Below, one piece after another: positions 37,142 to 46,199 of a DNA stretch of 64,000 bases. The notes beneath the pieces were generated by a model. That model did no database searches. It was not told where the DNA came from and saw only the letters and a program-made list of their open reading frames with translations. The DNA comes from Croceivirga sp. (lineage in GTDB: Bacteria > Bacteroidota > Bacteroidia > Flavobacteriales > Flavobacteriaceae). The DNA is taken from the NCBI GenBank assembly GCA_028284665.1, contig JANQRG010000047.1:1-64000 (forward strand), written 5' to 3'. The position numbers and the translations under genes are program-made. Positions within the stretch are counted from its first letter, which is position 1, and every line of letters starts with the position of its first letter.

Positions 37142-37912
37142 TCATTTTGGACTCCCCAACAAATATAGTACTACACCCGGCCCTGATTTTACTTTATTGA
37201 TTTCCCAATGGAATTTTTCCTTTTCGTTCAGTTCTTGCACCAGGTCTTCCATCTCCTTTACGGAATAGGTGCGCAAGGAAGATACGACACCATCCCACAA
37301 CACAAATAGGGGAACAACAGGGATGATATACGTGAACAGGATCCTCCCGAATTTGAAGGGTCGGATAAAGGGCGTGGAGAACAACACGCTTAATGGGGAG
37401 AACAGCATCGCCAAAATGCTGGGTACACTGCGTTCCTGTGCTTCAAAAATGGCAATCGAATTGCGGGTGTCAATGGCATTTTGAAGGATTTGTTTGGCCT
37501 CGGCCGGCTTGAAGTGATGAAAAGACAGGAAAAGCGTTCGCAACCCTTTTAGTGCTGCGGGAACATTTTTTGCATCTACGGGAGTTTCCACATACTCAAA
37601 ATTCTCTGCTTGCCTTTGGGTATATTGAAAGGCCGGAAGGTTGGGATAGAAGTCTGTTAAAACGATCTTTAGATCCGGAATTTCCTTTTTTAATTCAGAG
37701 TTCAGCCAAATCAGTCCGCCGCCACCGCCCGAACCAAGGTCTACAATTTGACGTGTTCCGCTCTTTTCCAGGTGTTCTTTTAGTAAGGAAACAATAGGTT
37801 GGTACATTTTTGTTTTATTGGACAAAAACTGTAAAAAGTCGGTCCCATAGTTTCGTAAAAAAGCGGGAAACCATTTTTGGTCTTCAAATTCGAAAAGGTG
37901 TCGTCTTCCCAT
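37142..37912 (-). CDS. Class I SAM-dependent methyltransferase
   Basis: A 256-residue protein with a Rossmann-type SAM motif I (IVDLGSGGGGGLIWL) near residues 56-70, motif II acidic residue in IVLTDFYPN, and LFLSFHHFKPAEA. A hydrophobic stretch (~170-215, PLSVLFSTPFIRPF and YIIPVVPLFVLWDGVV) may attach it to the membrane. The substrate is unknown. Confidence 0.8.
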   Translation of the reverse strand: MGRRHLFEFEDQKWFPAFLRNYGTDFLQFLSNKTKMYQPIVSLLKEHLEKSGTRQIVDLGSGGGGGLIWLNSELKKEIPDLKIVLTDFYPNLPAFQYTQRQAENFEYVETPVDAKNVPAALKGLRTLFLSFHHFKPAEAKQILQNAIDTRNSIAIFEAQERSVPSILAMLFSPLSVLFSTPFIRPFKFGRILFTYIIPVVPLFVLWDGVVSSLRTYSVKEMEDLVQELNEKEKFHWEINKVKSGPGVVLYLLGSPK

Positions 37913-37929
37913 TTTGTTTAGCTATATCA

Positions 37930-38078
37930 GGTATAACGGTACTGAACAAATAACCGGGGTTTAGAACTTAACTCCTAAAGGAGGAAATAATCTTCTGCCT
38001 TTAAAGATAATGGATTACAGGAAATTTAGCCCCTGTCCGCCGCCAGCCAGGGGCAATTCGTTATACACCGTGTTAGGG
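37930..38078 (-). repeat. Degenerate attC-like site downstream of the alpha/beta-hydrolase gene
   Basis: GTATAACG at 37931-37938 is matched by CGTTATAC at 38059-38067, followed by GTTAGGG at 38072-38078. This fits the inner arm and terminal core of the attC-like sites seen at 41964-60521. No matching outer core is found on the left, so the site looks half decayed or marks the array's far end. Confidence 0.5.
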
Positions 38079-38095
38079 TATTGTGGCCTTTTGGG

Positions 38096-38947
38096 TTATT
38101 TTTTGTGGTTAAGGTTAATGATAAAAGTTTCAATTATTGACGCTAAGTATACTGGTGTTTCTTCATTGGGATAATGCCCTGCGTTTTTAATATCTATAAA
38201 TTCTAAGTCTTTATACTTTAATTTTTCAAATTGTGGTTTCACAGCTGCTTGCCGTAACGATGGATAATCAAATTCACTAGATATTACCAAAACGGGTGTT
38301 TTATGCCCTTTCAAACCTTTTGAATAGTCTTTATTGGCAAACGAGTTTAAGTACGATTTGGAAACTGCTTCATCTGCAGTTTCAAGGTAATTTTGCGCTT
38401 TTTTTTCATTCCATCTTTTAGTATATCGATTGTTGGTTAACGCACCCATTGCTTGTTCAGTAACTTCACGATTTCCGACCACGGCATTGAAAAAGTTTAG
38501 TTCATCTTGACTAAATTTACTACCGGATGCAGGGAAACCGCAAATTAGTATAGTGCTCTTAATTCTGTTATTTAAGTCCAAATGATTTGCGATTTGGGCA
38601 GAAAGGGTGGTAAATGAATGTCCTACAACGCTGAATGACTCCCATTTAAGGTAATCGGCCAATTTTAATATATCATTGGCTATTTCGGTTACGGTAAATT
38701 CACCTTCAATTCCTAATGAGAGTCCTTGGCCTCTTACGTCCATAAATGCATACGTAAATTCTTTCGGGTTTAAATAAGGTATTACCGGGTTCCAGTTCTT
38801 ATGATCACCATTCCAATCGTGCAAGACTATTACTTTTTCTTCTCCTTGTCCATAAACCCACATTCCTATTTCTACCGTATTGTTTTGGGCCAAAGTTGAT
38901 GTAAATGCCATAACGATAAATAATTTTGTAATTGTAAGTGTTTTCAT
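38096..38947 (-). CDS. Exported alpha/beta-hydrolase
   Basis: The 283-residue protein has a signal peptide (MKTLTITKLFIVMAFTSTLAQ) and an alpha/beta-hydrolase fold: oxyanion HDWNGD loop, nucleophile Ser in VVGHSFTTLS, an acid in SSEFDYPS and the His in KNAGHYPNEE. It is an esterase or lyase-type hydrolase of unknown substrate. It is followed by an attC-like site and may be cassette cargo, although the cassette's right boundary is not recognisable. Confidence 0.85.
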   Translation of the reverse strand: MKTLTITKLFIVMAFTSTLAQNNTVEIGMWVYGQGEEKVIVLHDWNGDHKNWNPVIPYLNPKEFTYAFMDVRGQGLSLGIEGEFTVTEIANDILKLADYLKWESFSVVGHSFTTLSAQIANHLDLNNRIKSTILICGFPASGSKFSQDELNFFNAVVGNREVTEQAMGALTNNRYTKRWNEKKAQNYLETADEAVSKSYLNSFANKDYSKGLKGHKTPVLVISSEFDYPSLRQAAVKPQFEKLKYKDLEFIDIKNAGHYPNEETPVYLASIIETFIINLNHKK

Positions 38948-39025
38948 TTTTCATGACTTTAATAACTACAAAATTAGCAGGGGATACAGATAGTTGTGTT
39001 ACCAAAACAGCTCACAAAATGTCCA

Positions 39026-39892
39026 TTACGTATTGGATTTTCTGAATTGTTCTGGTGTAGTACCAAACTCTTTTTTAAAAGCCCTTATGTAGTGTGATCC
39101 GCTCTCGTATCCTACTTGGTTGGCAATATCTTCGATGGTCTTATCACTGGTTTTTAAAAGGGATTTTGAAGCAAAAAGCTTCAGTTTGCGAAAATATCCA
39201 CCCGCACTCTCTCCAAATTGTTCTTTGAATTTTCGTTTGAAAGTTGACAAGCTGGTCGCAGTAAGGTGGGCATAATCTTCAAGTTGATAACTATGATTTA
39301 TGTTGTTCAATATGATCGATCTAAATGAAATTTGTCGCTCTCCTATGGATTGATGAAGTAGTGTTTTGAAACGTTGGGAATGTTTTGATTTTATTAAGTA
39401 AAGTAACATTTCCTCCAACTTTAAGTTCAGTATGTTTCGGATATGCAACTGCTTATTGCTTATTATCATTAAGGCCGAAATCAATAGATTGCGAATGAAA
39501 GGATCCACCTGTGTTTTTGCTAATCTGTGATTTTCTTTTACTCCCTTTCCAGTTTCAATTAGCTCTTGATGTTTGTGATAAAATCTTTGAATAAAGCCAT
39601 CAGATAAGAAAAAAAGGAGGTTTTGATAAGGTTCTCCTTTTTTCGGGATGCGCTCGCTCATAATTGAATTTCCCTTGCCTATCAATATACACTCATCCTT
39701 ATTAGCTATGATTTCACCTTCATTTGTTGCAATAATTTTTGTTCCATTTATCACAAACGATAGAACACACTGAGTCGATACAACATGCCTTTTGTTCACA
39801 TTGTTTTCGCTGAAGTATTCAAGAAATTTTGTGTCCAAAATTTCTATTAGATTGTAGTTTCCTAGTTGTTCTATATCATTTGGGAAAACCAT
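39026..39892 (-). CDS. AraC-family transcriptional regulator
   Basis: A 288-residue regulator with an N-terminal cupin-like sensing part and a C-terminal double HTH: TATSLSTFKRKFKEQFGESAGGYF and IEDIANQVGYESGSHYIRAFKKEFGTTPEQFR. It is divergent from no gene and lies upstream of the exported hydrolase in the same direction, so it could control that gene. Confidence 0.88.
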   Translation of the reverse strand: MVFPNDIEQLGNYNLIEILDTKFLEYFSENNVNKRHVVSTQCVLSFVINGTKIIATNEGEIIANKDECILIGKGNSIMSERIPKKGEPYQNLLFFLSDGFIQRFYHKHQELIETGKGVKENHRLAKTQVDPFIRNLLISALMIISNKQLHIRNILNLKLEEMLLYLIKSKHSQRFKTLLHQSIGERQISFRSIILNNINHSYQLEDYAHLTATSLSTFKRKFKEQFGESAGGYFRKLKLFASKSLLKTSDKTIEDIANQVGYESGSHYIRAFKKEFGTTPEQFRKSNT

Positions 39893-39930
39893 TTTGCCTT
39901 TGTTGTGTTGAAATTAGTCCTGGTTTGTGC

Positions 39931-40085
39931 TTACCGGTCGTGTGTATGATTAGTTCTTGCCTCCTACGGACAACTACAGGTTACGAGCAGAAGGCATAAA
40001 AATGGAAAATATCATCTGCGAATAAACCTGCCCGTACACCGAAGGTATATAAACTGGCGGATAGGTATAATGCCTTAGTAGCCAA
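39931..40085 (-). repeat. Degenerate attC-like site
   Basis: The left part (ACCGGTCGTGTGTATGATTAG) closely resembles the left end of the intact site at 55939 (AACGGTCTCGTGTATGATTC). The right core is not preserved (CCTTAGTAG where GTTxxxx is expected). It is probably a decayed recombination site. Confidence 0.4.
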
Positions 40086-40111
40086 AATAATGTGGCCAAA
40101 GCCAGAAAATG

Positions 40112-41941
40112 CTATTTAATTGCCTTGTTAAATGCTTCAATCCCCCCCACGACGGGCAGGTTAAGTTGCGTCTTATCAAGATCAACGGTTAAGGCTGTTC
40201 CGGGAGAAGGCCAAAGCGTGAATTCCTGATCACTTGAAAATAGCATTAGGCCAATTTGCTGGCCTTTTGGAATTATTTGATCATCTGGCATTAAATCAAA
40301 AACTACCTTATAAAACTTTCCGGGTTCCATAGGTTCGCCATCGGTTATCGACTTATGGTTTTGGGGATCCGCCCAACCCCGTGTTATGATATTATCTGTG
40401 ATCTTGGATTGAGTTCCATCGGACCAGGGTAGTGAAACTAACCAAACGGAGAGGTTAGCTGCAGGTTTACTGGAGGATAGCGAGATACTGACCTTTGGCA
40501 CGCCAGAAATATGAAGGTCTTCAGATAAAGGGGACGTCACATAGAGTAACCTGTGATTTGTAGATGCTGCTTGTGCTAATGCAGCACCTGTTAAAGAATA
40601 GTCGTCCACCAGTTTTTCAATGCCCTGATCCCTGGATTTGGTAGTACTTAGTTTTCCGGACTCTGGGGCTCCTGACGTCAAATACAATGTGACATCAGAG
40701 GATTGAGGATTAGGGTATTCCTTATACGGGGTAGGATTTTCTTTAGTATCATTTTCACGGACGATCCAGGCTTTTGGATCCGATTCAACGCCGTTGTTTA
40801 TCCCGTGTAAATAACGCGTAAACCACCGGTTCATTAGTTGCATTGGAGGAGGGCCGCCATGTCCGTTTTGATGATAGTAGATCTGGCTGGGCACCCCTTT
40901 GGCGTTCACCGCCTTATAGATCCTGTAGCTATGTTCTGTCATGACATTCCAGTCATTAAAACCGTGGGCCATCAGTAAAGCGGCCTTCAACGGTTGAAGA
41001 TCATTTAAGTAGTCACGTCCGGCCCAGAAATCATTGTAGTCGCCGGTAATACGGTCCATGCCATTTTTCATTTCCTGGTCTCTTACGGTTGCATTGTTGT
41101 AAGCACGTTTTGCTTCATCACCACTATGAATAAAATCATATAGTACATCGATATCTTCACCTAAATAACCTCCGGGAGACCGTACCAGTCCATTGGAGCG
41201 ATAATAGTGGTAATACGAGGTGTTTGGAGCAACGGGTATAATTGCTTCAAGCCCGTCGACTCCGGTAGTTGCAGCTGCCAGGGAGAGCGTCCCGTTATAA
41301 GAGGTGCCGGTCATACCTACCTTAGCGGTGGACCAATACGCTGCCACCGTTTCATTACCCTCTATAGTGGTATAACCCGGGATACGACCGCACAACCAAT
41401 CAATTACGGCCTTGGGGGCCAGGGATTCGTTATCCCCTCCTACGGTAGGGGCGCCCTGAGAAAGTCCGGTGCCCGGTGATGAGGAATGCACGACAATATA
41501 TCCTCTGGGGATCCAGGTTTTGAGATGGCTGTTTGAAATAATAGGCCTTTTGCCGGTTCGCACAACATTTGGATGCACACGTTCTTTTGCCTTTGCACCG
41601 AGTTCATGTTTTACATCCCAAAACAGACCGTCTTCAAAGGGTGCTACCCCTGCAAAATAGGGACTGGAAATGTACACGACAGGTAATTTAAGTCCCTCTG
41701 TTTCAGTTTGAAAAGGCCGGGTTACCGCCACATGCATTCTATCTAATTTTCCATCACCATCCGTATCAAACTCCGTTTCAACCCAAAGGTCATGTCGTAT
41801 CCACTTTTCCGGATCTTCAAAAGCAGGAACAATTTGAGCCTCTCCATTTTCGAAAACAGGCACGGCTTTGGCTGTTGTTTGTGCCTGTATTGCCCCTAGA
41901 TAGGATACTATGATTACGAATAAAAGAATTGCTTTTTTCAT
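40112..41941 (-). CDS. X-Pro dipeptidyl-peptidase (S15/CocE family)
   Basis: A 609-residue exported hydrolase with a signal peptide (to about AIQAQ), a catalytic alpha/beta domain with the nucleophile Ser in GMTGTSYNGTLSL and the His in HQNGHGGPP, and a C-terminal jelly-roll domain (from ~430, VTLYLTSGAPESGKL onward). The family releases X-Pro dipeptides or cleaves related acyl bonds. Its start lies just left of an attC-like site (41964-42121), so it may be the cargo next to the array edge. Confidence 0.85.
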   Translation of the reverse strand: MKKAILLFVIIVSYLGAIQAQTTAKAVPVFENGEAQIVPAFEDPEKWIRHDLWVETEFDTDGDGKLDRMHVAVTRPFQTETEGLKLPVVYISSPYFAGVAPFEDGLFWDVKHELGAKAKERVHPNVVRTGKRPIISNSHLKTWIPRGYIVVHSSSPGTGLSQGAPTVGGDNESLAPKAVIDWLCGRIPGYTTIEGNETVAAYWSTAKVGMTGTSYNGTLSLAAATTGVDGLEAIIPVAPNTSYYHYYRSNGLVRSPGGYLGEDIDVLYDFIHSGDEAKRAYNNATVRDQEMKNGMDRITGDYNDFWAGRDYLNDLQPLKAALLMAHGFNDWNVMTEHSYRIYKAVNAKGVPSQIYYHQNGHGGPPPMQLMNRWFTRYLHGINNGVESDPKAWIVRENDTKENPTPYKEYPNPQSSDVTLYLTSGAPESGKLSTTKSRDQGIEKLVDDYSLTGAALAQAASTNHRLLYVTSPLSEDLHISGVPKVSISLSSSKPAANLSVWLVSLPWSDGTQSKITDNIITRGWADPQNHKSITDGEPMEPGKFYKVVFDLMPDDQIIPKGQQIGLMLFSSDQEFTLWPSPGTALTVDLDKTQLNLPVVGGIEAFNKAIK

Positions 41942-41963
41942 GTCTTCTTAGAATGTTTGTTTT

Positions 41964-42121
41964 TGCTAACGGTCTCGGCTATGATTTTGCTGCGACCATT
42001 TCCCATGGAAATTGTCGGACTGAAATCCAGCCGTTTTATTGGTTATTATGCTTAAATTTAGTGAGAATGTAGCAACCCGCCAGAACGGTGCAGTCGGGCA
42101 GGTTATAGCCCTTGTTGTGTG
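41964..42121 (-). repeat. attC-like recombination site a
   Basis: It begins with GCTAAC (41965-41970) and GGTCTC-GGCTAT, and ends with ATAGCC-CTT-GTTGTGTG (42114-42121). The inner arms GGCTAT and ATAGCC are complementary. The terminal GTTGTGTG pairs with CACACAAC at 42748-42755 on the other side of the PfpI gene. The body closely resembles sites c and l. Confidence 0.8.
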
Positions 42122-42132
42122 TTCGGCTTTTA

Positions 42133-42708
42133 TTAATCCCATATTCCATTTTTGAACATTTGAAACCACTTCTCAATCCCATTATTGTCAAATAAACCAA
42201 TTGTCATGAAAATTTCTCTGGCAAATTCAATAGGGGCAATGCCACTAGCAGTAATTATATTTCCATCCGTAACTGCGAACGATTTTATATAATTCTTTTC
42301 ACCACGATATTCTTGAGCAACTTTTTTTAAATAAATTAAGTCATTGCTAGTATGTTTTAAATCATCTAATAGCCCCTGCTGTCCGAGAAAGTAAGTGGCA
42401 GCACAAATTGCCGCAATTGGTTTGCCTTTTCTAAAAATTTCTTTTGTAAGTTCTATGATTTCTGGATTTCCTCTTTCCTCCCAAGTTGTGCCCCCGGGAA
42501 GGACTAGCATATCCAATTCGTCAATTTTCAGCTCATAAAGTGTCGCATTTGGTTTAATTTCCAATCCTCCCATGGAACTGACTGTATTCTCATCTTTTGA
42601 GAAATAGATCAAATCAAATAATTGGTGCTTATGTATTTCTGGGGTTAGGTATGCTATTTCCCAATCAGAAAATCCGTCAAATAGAAATACAAATATTTTT
42701 TTCTTCAT
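42133..42708 (-). CDS. DJ-1/PfpI family protein (cassette gene)
   Basis: The 191-residue protein is of the DJ-1/PfpI glutamine-amidotransferase-like fold, with the nucleophile elbow Cys in AAICAATYFLG and the acid-box stretch MLVLPGGTTWEE. Members act as glyoxalases, chaperones or peptidases; the activity here is not defined. It is flanked by GTTGTGTG (42114) and CACACAAC (42748), making it a clear single-gene cassette with the start codon close to the boundary. Confidence 0.85.
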   Translation of the reverse strand: MKKKIFVFLFDGFSDWEIAYLTPEIHKHQLFDLIYFSKDENTVSSMGGLEIKPNATLYELKIDELDMLVLPGGTTWEERGNPEIIELTKEIFRKGKPIAAICAATYFLGQQGLLDDLKHTSNDLIYLKKVAQEYRGEKNYIKSFAVTDGNIITASGIAPIEFAREIFMTIGLFDNNGIEKWFQMFKNGIWD

Positions 42709-42745
42709 ATTTAACCCCTTCGAGTTAATGCATGATTTTTAAGCT

Positions 42746-42840
42746 GACACACAACCGAAGAATAAAAACCATAGTCTTTATTCTTTTTATAAGGTGTACT
42801 AAAGATAAGACATCTGTGATCTGCTTAAAAGGGGTTGTAT
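42746..42840 (-). repeat. Leader-like repeat, copy 1 (attI-like candidate)
   Basis: Starting at the cassette core ACACAAC, the ~90-bp sequence includes ATAGTCTTTATTC, a TATA-like run, TACTAAAGATAAGA and CTGCTTAAAAGGGG. It is shared with 44894-44984 and 61334-61428. In the direction of the cassette gene it contains TATCTTTA (42807-42800), one mismatch from the Bacteroidota -7 element TAnnTTTG. Confidence 0.7.
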
Positions 42841-42895
42841 ACCTATACCATAGTATCGACACCGGAGCCTTTTAGAAGCCCGCTAGTAGGTTTTC

Positions 42896-43354
42896 CTAGT
42901 GCATTGTGGTGGTGTCTTCAATGTTTTTTTTAAGATCAATCAATCGTTGTCTGACATTCGATCTCAAATTCCTCTGTATCATTTTTTTGATCATACTGAA
43001 TGGGAAACGGAGGGTAAATGAATACAAAAAGGTCACTTCGGTCAAGTTAATCTGCGTCTCTTTAAAAGTCCAGGAACCCAGGAACGACCTAAACATAAAA
43101 GGGCCTTTGGTCATTTTAATGGCTGTTGCCTTGGGTCTGTTAAACGATACATATTCGGTTTCCATTCCAAGTCCATTTTTTGCAACGCAATATGCTTTAA
43201 CGCCTTTAGCTGCTTTTGTTGCCCCTTCGATCAGATCCGCTTTTTTAAGAAAAGTATCCCAATTTAAGCGCCGGTCGTAATCTTGGGTAAAATCAAATGC
43301 AACTCCTGGAGCACAATTGATTTCAATCTTTTCTGAAAACTTTATACTCTCCAT
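42896..43354 (-). CDS. SRPBCC (START-like) family protein
   Basis: A 152-residue protein with the polyketide-cyclase/SRPBCC pattern: FSEKIEINCAPGVAFDFTQDYDRRLNWDTF at the start, MTKGPFMFRSFLGSWTF in the middle and a long C-terminal helix. The fold binds hydrophobic ligands. It lies between two cassette blocks, and its own boundaries are not clear cassette cores. Confidence 0.8.
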   Translation of the reverse strand: MESIKFSEKIEINCAPGVAFDFTQDYDRRLNWDTFLKKADLIEGATKAAKGVKAYCVAKNGLGMETEYVSFNRPKATAIKMTKGPFMFRSFLGSWTFKETQINLTEVTFLYSFTLRFPFSMIKKMIQRNLRSNVRQRLIDLKKNIEDTTTMH

Positions 43355-43426
43355 TTATTCGCTGTACCTTTTTATATAAGCGCAAGCGCTATTGCTGAAA
43401 AGCTTTCAAAATAGAGCTCATAACCT

Positions 43427-43900
43427 TTAATCATTTAGCCCAATTTCAAAGTATTTCGCCCCTTTGATAGGATTAAATCTGTAGGGCTTTATTTCGTAAA
43501 ACCCCGTTTTCTTATAAAGTTCAATCGCCGAATACATTGTCGACAAGGTATCTAACCTCATTTTTTGATAGCCAAGTTCCTTTCCTATCGCAATCGATTT
43601 TTCCAACATTAGTTTTCCAATACCAAATCCTCGTGCTTCGGTTTTCAGGTACATTCTTTTCAATTCACAAATTAGCCCTTCCAAAGCCCTAATTCCAAAA
43701 CAACCTGATACCGAACTTGTATTGTGACGAACAATAAAAATCGCTCCTTTGGGTCGTGAATATTGATCCTTAAGATTTTCAAGCTCTTTGCTGAAATTCT
43801 GAAACTCCAGATCAATGCCAATTTCGGAAGCATATTCCTTAAATAGCTGAACGGCAATTTGAAAGTCGCTATCGGATTTTGCCTCGGTTAATGTGGTCAT
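43427..43900 (-). CDS. GNAT family N-acetyltransferase
   Basis: A 157-residue GNAT acetyltransferase with the acetyl-CoA-binding motif KTEARGFGIGKLMLEKSI and the C-terminal LYKKTGFYEIKPY pattern. The substrate is unknown. It is bounded on the right by attC-like site c, whose left core is degenerate, and on the left by a short spacer without an obvious core. Confidence 0.87.
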   Translation of the reverse strand: MTTLTEAKSDSDFQIAVQLFKEYASEIGIDLEFQNFSKELENLKDQYSRPKGAIFIVRHNTSSVSGCFGIRALEGLICELKRMYLKTEARGFGIGKLMLEKSIAIGKELGYQKMRLDTLSTMYSAIELYKKTGFYEIKPYRFNPIKGAKYFEIGLND

Positions 43901-43921
43901 ATTATAGAATTTACAGCTTGT

Positions 43922-44059
43922 GCTTTACGGTTCGGCTATGATTTCATTGTGGCCAGAATTTGCTTTAGTCAATTCAGGCTAAGAAATTGAGCCGATTAAT
44001 GGTTAATAGATTTAAAGTTAGTTAGATTCTAGCAATGAAATATAGCCTTTGTTGTGTAC
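43922..44059 (-). repeat. attC-like recombination site c
   Basis: The left core is degenerate (GCTTTAC), then GGTTC-GGCTATG; the right end reads ATAGCC-TTT-GTTGTGTAC (44051-44059). The inner GGCTAT and ATAGCC pair. The terminal GTTGTGTAC is exactly complementary to GTACACAAC at 44894-44902 beyond the TPR gene. Confidence 0.78.
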
Positions 44060-44064
44060 AGTTT

Positions 44065-44862
44065 TTATTCGTTAAATTCTCTGCTTAAATTGTCATTTAT
44101 AAGTGAAAGGTCATTTACTTTTTCTTTGAGCTTTTTCGCTTTTTTGATCATTCTATTGTCATTCCTTTTTTTTCCGATCTTTATGAGACTGTATGAATAA
44201 TAAACTTTGTACATATCATCTTTTATAATATCCCTACTTTTTATTTTATCGAACAAACTTATGCTTTGTTCGAATCTTCCGAGTAGTGTTAGCAAGACCG
44301 CCTTATTACAATAAACTTCATCCCCAATAGTTTTGTTGAGCTTTTCATAAATATGAATTGCATCATTGATATGATTCAAGCCATTTTCATAATCACCTAA
44401 GAAAAGGCTGGAAGCACCAACCCCATAATATCCCTCGGGACTGTATGGGAAATATTCTATCATTTCCTGGTATTTTTTACGCGAAAGATTTGTGTATCCA
44501 ATCCGACCTGCTGTTACTGCTAAGTTCTGTTTGAATTCTATAGATTTATTGTTTGCAAGACTATCCGCGATGTAATACATTTTCACGGCGTCTTCTTCTC
44601 TGTCCAGTAGTCGCAGACTGTAGCCAAGAAAGAAATAAGCGTCGCAAAAGGTACTATCTTTCTTTGCAAGGTCCATAAATATATCAACAGCAGTTCCGCC
44701 ATATCTCTCCCACATCGAGATGCACATTATACCAAGCTCATATTTCTTTTTTGAATCATCATCGATGAACTCGCAATACGTTCTTTTCCCATTAAAATAA
44801 TCGGATTGTGACGTTCCAAATTGAGTAGTAATAATGAATAAAAGGAAGAATAAGACTCTCAT
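44065..44862 (-). CDS. Exported TPR protein (cassette gene)
   Basis: The 265-residue protein has a signal peptide (to about GTSQS) and TPR-like helical pairs (CDAYFFLGYSLRLLDREEDAVKMYY, SPEGYYGVGASSLFLGDYENGLNHIN, VYCNKAVLLTLLGRFEQSISLF). Its function is unknown. It is enclosed by a perfect 9-bp terminal pair (GTTGTGTAC / GTACACAAC), so it is a strong cassette candidate. The second leader-like repeat follows. Confidence 0.8.
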   Translation of the reverse strand: MRVLFFLLFIITTQFGTSQSDYFNGKRTYCEFIDDDSKKKYELGIMCISMWERYGGTAVDIFMDLAKKDSTFCDAYFFLGYSLRLLDREEDAVKMYYIADSLANNKSIEFKQNLAVTAGRIGYTNLSRKKYQEMIEYFPYSPEGYYGVGASSLFLGDYENGLNHINDAIHIYEKLNKTIGDEVYCNKAVLLTLLGRFEQSISLFDKIKSRDIIKDDMYKVYYSYSLIKIGKKRNDNRMIKKAKKLKEKVNDLSLINDNLSREFNE

Positions 44863-44893
44863 CGTTTAGGTTAAGTTTAAGTATACATAAATT

Positions 44894-44984
44894 GTACACA
44901 ACGTAGGAATAAACATTATTGTGTTTATTTGTTTTATATGGCATACTAAAGATAAGATATCTGTTATCTGCTGAAAAGGGGTTT
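44894..44984 (-). repeat. Leader-like repeat, copy 2 (attI-like candidate)
   Basis: It begins at GTACACAAC, the right boundary of the TPR cassette, and shares with the copies at 42746 and 61334 the blocks TAGGAATA, a TATA-like run, ATACTAAAGATAAGA and CTGCTGAAAAGGGG. The possible -7 element TATCTTTA lies at 44954-44947. Confidence 0.7.
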
Positions 44985-45128
44985 TGCGCCATATTTCTGG
45001 ACTCGGAAGCCCATTGGAAGCCTTTTAATAGGGGTAAGCCCATTCCAATAGTATACTACAGTGGAAAAAGATCGTTCGGTACACCGGCCCTGGTAACAAA
45101 GCGCTAATCAGCACTAGTATTGTACCTC

Positions 45129-45515
45129 TTATGTTTTATCCGGTATCCGCCAGGGAGGATGCAACCTGTTCTCCCCTGCATGAAATAAGATCAATTGATT
45201 CCCATCAACATCCTTCAATCGGGCTTCCCGCCATAACCAGGGTTGGTCCGTAGGTTCCAGGTCAAAGGAAATGCCTTTTTCTTTTAACTTTTCGACGTGC
45301 GCATCAAGATGTTCACATTCAAAATACACATATATGCCATCCCCCAAGGGCAACGCATTGGTCTGATGAATGGAAAATGTAGATGCACTATCAGGACATT
45401 CAAATCGGGCATAGTGGGGTAAGGCTTTTACGATCAATTTGAGGCCCAATTTTTCATAAAAAGGAACGGATTTGGTCAAATCCAAGGAGGGGACGGTTAC
45501 CTGGTTTAAATTCAT
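45129..45515 (-). CDS. VOC (glyoxalase/bleomycin-resistance) family protein
   Basis: The start at 45515 (MNLNQVTVPSLDLTKSVPFYEKLGL) matches the family start; an upstream Met at 45557 lies within the HupE gene and was rejected. The 128-residue single-domain protein carries metal-ligand candidates typical of VOC proteins, such as IHQTNALPLGDGIYVYFEC and a closing DVDGNQLILFH. The substrate is unknown. Confidence 0.87.
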   Translation of the reverse strand: MNLNQVTVPSLDLTKSVPFYEKLGLKLIVKALPHYARFECPDSASTFSIHQTNALPLGDGIYVYFECEHLDAHVEKLKEKGISFDLEPTDQPWLWREARLKDVDGNQLILFHAGENRLHPPWRIPDKT

Positions 45516-45519
45516 AGTA

Positions 45520-46197
45520 TCAATGTCCTGTGAAATAGTAGTATAATTGATAGGCAAACAAGCCTATTCCTGCTATTACGAGGTACCAGTTCACAGCTTT
45601 ATAAAATGCCGGAAACTGCTTGTGCTTTCGCGCAAGTGTAATGATAAAAACTATAGGGATCAATGCCAGCACCTGTCCTACTTCTACCCCTAGATTGAAG
45701 CACAGAATTTTGGCTAGCAATTGCTCCGTTCCCATGTCAAAGGATTGTAATCGGGTGGAAAGGCCAAACCCATGGATCAACCCAAAAAGGCCAACCATGA
45801 GCAGTAAATTGGGGGATTTTACTTTCAGTTTTTCGAAACCGGCCAAATTCTCGAACCCCTTGTACAAAACGCTCAAGGCGATAACCGCATCTACTAAGTG
45901 CTCATTGGCAGTAATCCCGGCATAGGTCGCTCCTATCAGGGTAATACAATGTCCTATAGTGAATACGGTGATAAACTTCAAAATGTCCTTAAAGCTGTTC
46001 AGGTAGAAGATGACACCCGCCAGAAAAAGCAAGTGATCGTAACCGGTGAGCATGTGGGTTGCCCCTACCTGTATATAGGCCCATAACCCCCCGTTGCGTA
46101 AGAGCTCCTGATCCGCACTTGAGACATCATGTGCAAATCCAAACAACGGAACGCATAAGAACAACAGCGGAAGGGCGCGCTTCAAATGTATCTGCAT
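45520..46197 (-). CDS. HupE/UreJ-type nickel/cobalt transporter
   Basis: The 225-residue membrane protein has a cleavable signal (to about FGFA), leaving an N-terminal His-Asp as in HupE proteins. The metal motif His48-x5-Asp54-His55 (THMLTGYDHLLFL) is followed by six or so transmembrane segments and LIHGFGLSTRL. The family admits Ni or Co. The DUF4198 His-rich protein gene is two bases upstream, forming a metal-uptake module. It is the second nickel-type transporter in the window. Confidence 0.87.
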   Translation of the reverse strand: MQIHLKRALPLLFLCVPLFGFAHDVSSADQELLRNGGLWAYIQVGATHMLTGYDHLLFLAGVIFYLNSFKDILKFITVFTIGHCITLIGATYAGITANEHLVDAVIALSVLYKGFENLAGFEKLKVKSPNLLLMVGLFGLIHGFGLSTRLQSFDMGTEQLLAKILCFNLGVEVGQVLALIPIVFIITLARKHKQFPAFYKAVNWYLVIAGIGLFAYQLYYYFTGH

Positions 46198-46199
46198 CT